From contig JBBELK010000058.1 in assembly GCA_037783545.1 (NCBI GenBank), forward strand, positions 124,001-188,000: a stretch of 64,000 bases of DNA, written 5' to 3'. The notes under the pieces were generated by a model. That model saw only the letters and a list, made by a program, of their open reading frames with translations, made no database searches and was not told the origin of the DNA. The DNA comes from Henricia sp. BOLD:AAB3569 (taxonomy: Eukaryota; Echinodermata; Asteroidea; Spinulosida; Echinasteridae). The position numbers and the translations under genes are program-made. Positions within the stretch are counted from its first letter, which is position 1; each line of letters starts with the position of its first letter. Shown here piece after piece: positions 59,445 to 64,000 of the stretch.

Positions 59445-61105
59445 ACTTATGAAAATATATATATTGGTGATACCAAATGTTGTCAACATGCGTCATGCAC
59501 GAGTAGGCACTTTATAGATCTTTTGTCACATAAACCTGCCGCCTGTCATGGCTGCCAGTGAAAAGCGTCAATATTAGTTGCTAACTGGCATCAGTTTAAC
59601 CACTTGATGCCGGAGGACGTTTAAACACGCCATGATTTCCGCATCGGTGTAACGTAGGACTTGTTAACACGTTGAGGGGAAATTCACTGACGTCTACACT
59701 CACAGTAATTTACGAGGAAAATGGGCAAAACAGTTTATTATAAGGCGGCATTGGGGTGTACAATGACTGTGTATCGACATAACAATATTTTACCGTGCAT
59801 GATTAATGAGTTCAGTTTTCCTTCCTCCATGCTTCAACTAAAAATTAACCCGTTAAAACACTACCTACGTGTACTCGGCCTACACACAGCCCCCTCCCAA
59901 GTTTCAACAATTTAGAAAACAGGTAACACTATACATGTACTATCTTTAGTCTTGAAAATATTATTAAATTCACTTTACATAATGCACAAGTTTTAAAATG
60001 AAACCTTAAGAATGTTGTTTTTTTATTAAAATTGTCAATTCCCTAAAAATTCCAATTTTTGACAAGCTACAGATACACGAAATGTATTTAAAAATGCAAC
60101 TACTACCATTTGTGACATGCCATGGAAAAATGAAGAATATCCCCAAATATTAAAACCACGTACCGGTAATCGGCGCCTGAAGTGAAATATAGGTGAACAA
60201 TTTGTCCATAATAGATTTGGGTTTTTTTGCATTGTATAAGTATTCAAGATTCATCCTAGCATAGTTGTTTTTGTCAAAATGTTTCATAAACCTGTTAAAA
60301 ATGAGATTTTTTTTAAATCCGTTCTTTTTCGAAAAGTCTTTCGGGTAACGATAGCGCGCTGTGTCATCTTTCTTGCATCATATTTCCCAAATGCATTAAG
60401 TTACAGAAATAAATTTGGTGTCATTAGAAAGCTGAAATATTGGTCTTTCTTCTCATGTATGAATCTCAAAAGGTCAAATTTGGGGGACATTCCTCATTTT
60501 GCCGTGGCAGGTTACATTTACTACTTTTCCAGAATATCACAGGGCATTTCCATTTCATTTTCGGTAAGTGATTAAAATTAAGAGAAAATTCTTAAAATTT
60601 ATTTACAAGTTTTCTGAAGCCTCGGTTGCATCATTTCCAGAGCTACCAACCCTCCCGGATTTTGGGGAGGTTCATTCCGTGACTTCAAACACATCTAAAA
60701 ATCCCCAAGGTTGTTAATTGAGAATTCTCGTCGTTGACTGATTATGATACGATTATAACAAATTTAGGGTCACACGCATAAAGTCTCGTAATCGTACTAT
60801 AGTAATACTACAACAAATTGTGATGTCGTAATTAATGTGACCCCGGCCATAGACTTGCGTGTAATTTTAAGATGGAGCCAATATATTTGGACAGTCTCAT
60901 TTTCAGAGTATTAAAATCGATACTGGTTGTCAAATTTTTGATTTTATTGAAGCCTATGACATCATTTGCAGTAACCCAACAATTTTAATTTTGAAAAAAC
61001 CCGACAAGAAAAAACCTGGCTAAAACTGTTGATAGCAATGGTAACAAACGGTACATTATTTGTTTTCCTGTGTAAAATGGTACATGCAATTTTTTTACCA
61101 TTCAC
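59445..61105. other. Intergenic, nothing recognised
   Basis: AT-rich; open frames are short and without domain evidence. Confidence 0.35.
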
Positions 61106-61472
61106 TTAAAGGAGCGTGACCAGAGTTTCTGGAAAATAGTTTTCGATGTAACTTACCAATATTATCAAGTAACTCCCATACACACCTCCCATGTCCCAAA
61201 AACCCGAAAACATTCGCGATTTCCAGTAAAAAATTGAACAAAACTATCGAGTATGCTTTCAGCGGATAAACGTTGATACTGGAAAATTAGTTTACAAATA
61301 ATCGGTGGATTTTCGACGATATCCTCGGAAATATGCGGCCTAGAAGCGCGGGAGTTTCAGTTTCGTAATCAGAAAAATATAACGGATGTTATGATATAAA
61401 AATCTCATGACCCATAAGGTAAGTCCCGGGGAGTTATGGGTAAAAAAAAGTGATCTGGTCACACTCCTTTAA
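61106..61472. mobile_element. TTAA element, GGAGCGTGACCAGA family, copy 2
   Basis: This 367-bp element has TTAA at both ends and is almost identical to 47740-48107. Confidence 0.85.
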
Positions 61473-61752
61473 CTCAAAACCATGCACTGATTTTTAAGGT
61501 TTTCTGCAGTATTACTGCATCTATGTGGCAGTTTATCAACATTATTCTTTAGTTATGTATTGCTGAAATTTGTAAAAAATAATTTTTTTTTTTTTAAATC
61601 TGCAAATGATATAATATGCCTTTAAAGTAATTTTGCACAAGTCAGTCACTTGTTTCGATGACGTGCCCCGTATAAAAAATAAGTGTTTTAATTTCTTAGG
61701 GTTACGTACATGTATGTAGACACTTGCGTAGTGAATTGCGCTCCTTCAGTAA

Positions 61753-62052
61753 CTAAATCAAATCCAACGCAAAATTACGTATGAGGTTCGGACAATTGGC
61801 GTCAAACCCCGCAATGTCCAACATGCCTTTGTCGGCCGGGTCGGCAATGGTGAAACTATTGGCCGACATTCCGACTACAATTAGCTTAGCGTCAATTTTC
61901 ATGGCTTTGCGGTAGTCACGCAGTGCTTGCGAGGGATGGACATCACCGAAATACGTTTCACTGTCGGTGTAGATGATGAATATATCTACGGGAATCTTCT
62001 TTTTTTGTGCGTGGATCATCGGCAGTGCGCAGTCTGTACCGCCCATTGAAAT
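61753..62052 (-). CDS. RO60: Ro60 last exon
   Basis: Ninety-nine codons after [26 protein letters not shown] onward to [14 protein letters not shown] and IRNFALDLI, then TAG. Confidence 0.95.
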   Translation of the reverse strand: MSMGGTDCALPMIHAQKKKIPVDIFIIYTDSETYFGDVHPSQALRDYRKAMKIDAKLIVVGMSANSFTIADPADKGMLDIAGFDANCPNLIRNFALDLI

Positions 62053-63266
62053 CTGCGAGATATAAAACCAAAAGGGACTAAGTTAGTGTTTTATGCAAAT
62101 CAAGTACACTGACTTGCATGACTACACGTGCACATTTGTTGTTAAATTTAGCTACTAAAGCCGTGTCCGCATTGGACTTGTTTTTTTAGGTTTTACCGAG
62201 ACAATGGTAAAATTAAAAATTGCTAAATTTTTCTGCTGTCTGCATTTGGACTTTTTGACACAGTAAAATTTTACCTAGATCGTGGGAGAGCATGTGCAGT
62301 GTCCCTTCGCAGTTTGGCCTTCACGGCCAGGACGTACGCATTACATTTTGTACGTATTACATTTGTTCACAGTATAGACATCTTCAAGGAATCCCCATCT
62401 TACAAGTACATGTAGGCTTGGGCGACTCCAGCATTTTCGGAGTCGACTCCGATTCAAACGGGAAACATTAACTACATTTAGTGTGTTTAAAACCTAGTTT
62501 CCATATATAATCGTAACACACACACGCAGACACTGACGGAAACAATCGGCAAAGTTAAGGCAAACAAATATATATATATATGTTTAGCGTAAGTTGAAGT
62601 CTCCCAAAATGATGTGGTGACGCGGGGTTTTTTTCGTTTTTTTTTTAGTAAGTGGATTCCAAGCAATAAAGTCAAGTTGATACGAAGCTAACAGGCATGT
62701 TTTTAATCGAAACACTAAACAGACAGTGCGTGCGCTCAAGGATATAGGTTTTATTTTTGGTGTTTTTAACAAATAACCCTCTGAAAACTATTGTAGATTC
62801 TTTAAAATTGGGTTTTGTTTAAACGTTCGGCAAAACCGGTTTTTCAAAACAAAAAATTTGGTTAAACAGTTAAACATTCCACCCTTACTTTCAATATTGT
62901 ACACCATTAAGAAATGGCACAGGAAATGTTAGCAACTTGGAATAGCCAGTTTTACAAAGGCATCAAAATGTCACACTTTAGCTCCCGTTTTTACAAAAAG
63001 ACCCACGTAGATGTAGATCAGACACTCACCAAGCCAACAGTCCGAATAACTTCATCAAGCCGCATTTTTGAGTTAATTCCCGCATCAACCAAATGATCTG
63101 AGAAAGCCATAACGTAGTGGTTCTGCTCAGTCTTCATAGTAACCATGGCCATAGCCGCTGATGCCTCACGGGCCATGATGTTAGGGATCCCATTGACTCC
63201 GCTACAGATCATAGACCCGCTGACATCGAGAGCCAGTAGGAAGCGCTTGCCAGTCGGTTCAACAAA
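61753..63266 (-). CDS. RO60: Ro60 (SS-A/Ro ribonucleoprotein), 3' part, vWA domain
   Basis: Two minus-strand exons, 63266-63030 and 62052-61753, encode the last 178 residues. Ro60 is a ring-shaped cytoplasmic and nuclear RNA-binding protein that holds Y RNAs and misfolded small RNAs. Its N-terminal HEAT-like TROVE module is expected further right, outside the window. Seen: [19 protein letters not shown], with the DxSxS metal site of the von Willebrand A fold, then [45 protein letters not shown] and the end IRNFALDLI. These follow the human C-terminus block by block. Splice sites CTCTGCAG, GTGAGT and TCTCGCAG are standard and phase 0. It converges on PPP6C. Confidence 0.95.
62053..63029. other. 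Ro60 intron
   Basis: No exon. Contains a short (TA)n near 62569 and a GGCGACTCC...GGAGTCGACTCC palindromic fragment near 62419-62454. Confidence 0.4.
63030..63266 (-). CDS. RO60: Ro60 penultimate exon (MIDAS motif)
   Basis: Seventy-nine codons after CCTCTGCAG with [28 protein letters not shown] and [10 protein letters not shown], then GTGAGT. Confidence 0.95.
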
Positions 63267-64000
63267 CTGCAGAGGAACAGACATTAAACTGAGATCACTT
63301 AAAGAGCTAGTATCCCCCTTGATGAAAATTCTAGCATTTGCACCTTTTTCGATAGTCCACATATCCCTCCAGCCGACTTATACCGCTGTTTATTTCAAAT
63401 TGTCCATTTTAAGTGGATAAATCGCAAGCAAAAGTGCAGTTTTCGCGATTTCTGAAACGCTCATTAGGTATTAATGATATGCGCATGACCCCGTGACGCA
63501 TTCCTGAGAAACACGAGTAAACACGGTCGGCAGTTTCATACGTTTACATGCAAAAAACTCTGAAAACCATCTCTGTTCAATGGTGTTTTTTAAAGAATTG
63601 TTATCGTGTAAAAAGCCAGAGATGTGCCCAGTAGTTGTGTGGTTGTATGCTTTACCAGACACCATGAAAAAGAAAGCGCAGACATTTTTTAATTTTTTTT
63701 ACCAAGAGAGAGAAAAATTAGTAGCTCATTCTAACTTGTACCGACTGATGTACATACCGTGCTGTGCCAATTTCAAATACGTGGGAACTACGGCTCGCAG
63801 GGACCGTCCCACTGCTGTACACGGACCGCTGTGTGCTGTTGGTTCTGTGACAAAACCACCGGTCGCAATGCACGAGTATTTACAAAAAAGGTAGTAGTAG
63901 AGTATTGTTATAGTACATCAAGTGAATTTTGAATTACAAGGACGAAACAGGCATGATGAACATTAACTCCGTATATTTTCCATTCAATACTGCACAGGCC
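63267..64000. other. Ro60 intron, window edge
   Basis: No further Ro60 exon was recognised. A 104-codon plus frame (63580-63894) lacks domain evidence. Confidence 0.35.

Overview
This is animal nuclear DNA. Two multi-exon host genes and the 3' end of a third sit in a background crowded with short inverted-repeat transposons, tRNA-derived SINEs and minisatellites. Multi-kb introns, an AT-AC (U12-type) intron, many TTAA-, TWA- and TA-flanked MITE-like elements and tRNA-headed SINEs suggest a marine invertebrate. My low-confidence guess is a deuterostome such as an echinoderm or hemichordate.

The centre of the window is an inverted, head-to-head pair of PPP6C genes (catalytic subunit of Ser/Thr protein phosphatase 6). 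The plus-strand copy (35808-53188, 8 exons, 306 aa) is close to the human protein. The minus-strand copy (35531 back to 2929, 8 exons, 304 aa) has the same exon lengths after exon 1 and the same intron phases. It differs at about 17% of residues over exons 2-8 and at several deeply conserved sites. Only 276 bp separate the two start codons, and that space is largely a hairpin made of ACTTCGCCCC-type repeats. In both genes the intron between exons 6 and 7 starts ATATCCTTT and ends AC, the signature of the minor spliceosome. At the right edge, two minus-strand exons encode the C-terminal von Willebrand A half of Ro60 (SS-A/Ro, TROVE2). That gene runs out of the window.

Layout. 1-2.9 kb: hairpins and TTAA elements. 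2.9-35.5 kb: the minus-strand PPP6C paralog. Its last intron (3.2-19.4 kb) holds a 2.5-kb inverted-repeat element, a 304-bp inverted repeat with no mismatch seen, and an 11-kb higher-order tandem array rich in TGACGTCA. Other introns hold a SINE split by a 2.4-kb Harbinger-like element, and a 20-bp minisatellite of about 30 copies. 35.5-35.8 kb: shared promoter. 35.8-53.2 kb: canonical PPP6C. Its first intron contains a hAT-like element with 8-bp target duplication, itself inside another inverted-repeat structure. 53.2-61.7 kb: intergenic, mostly nested MITEs. 61.7-63.3 kb: Ro60 3' exons.

No intact transposase, reverse transcriptase, CRISPR array or functional tRNA gene was seen. All coordinates, identities and counts come from reading the sequence by eye.
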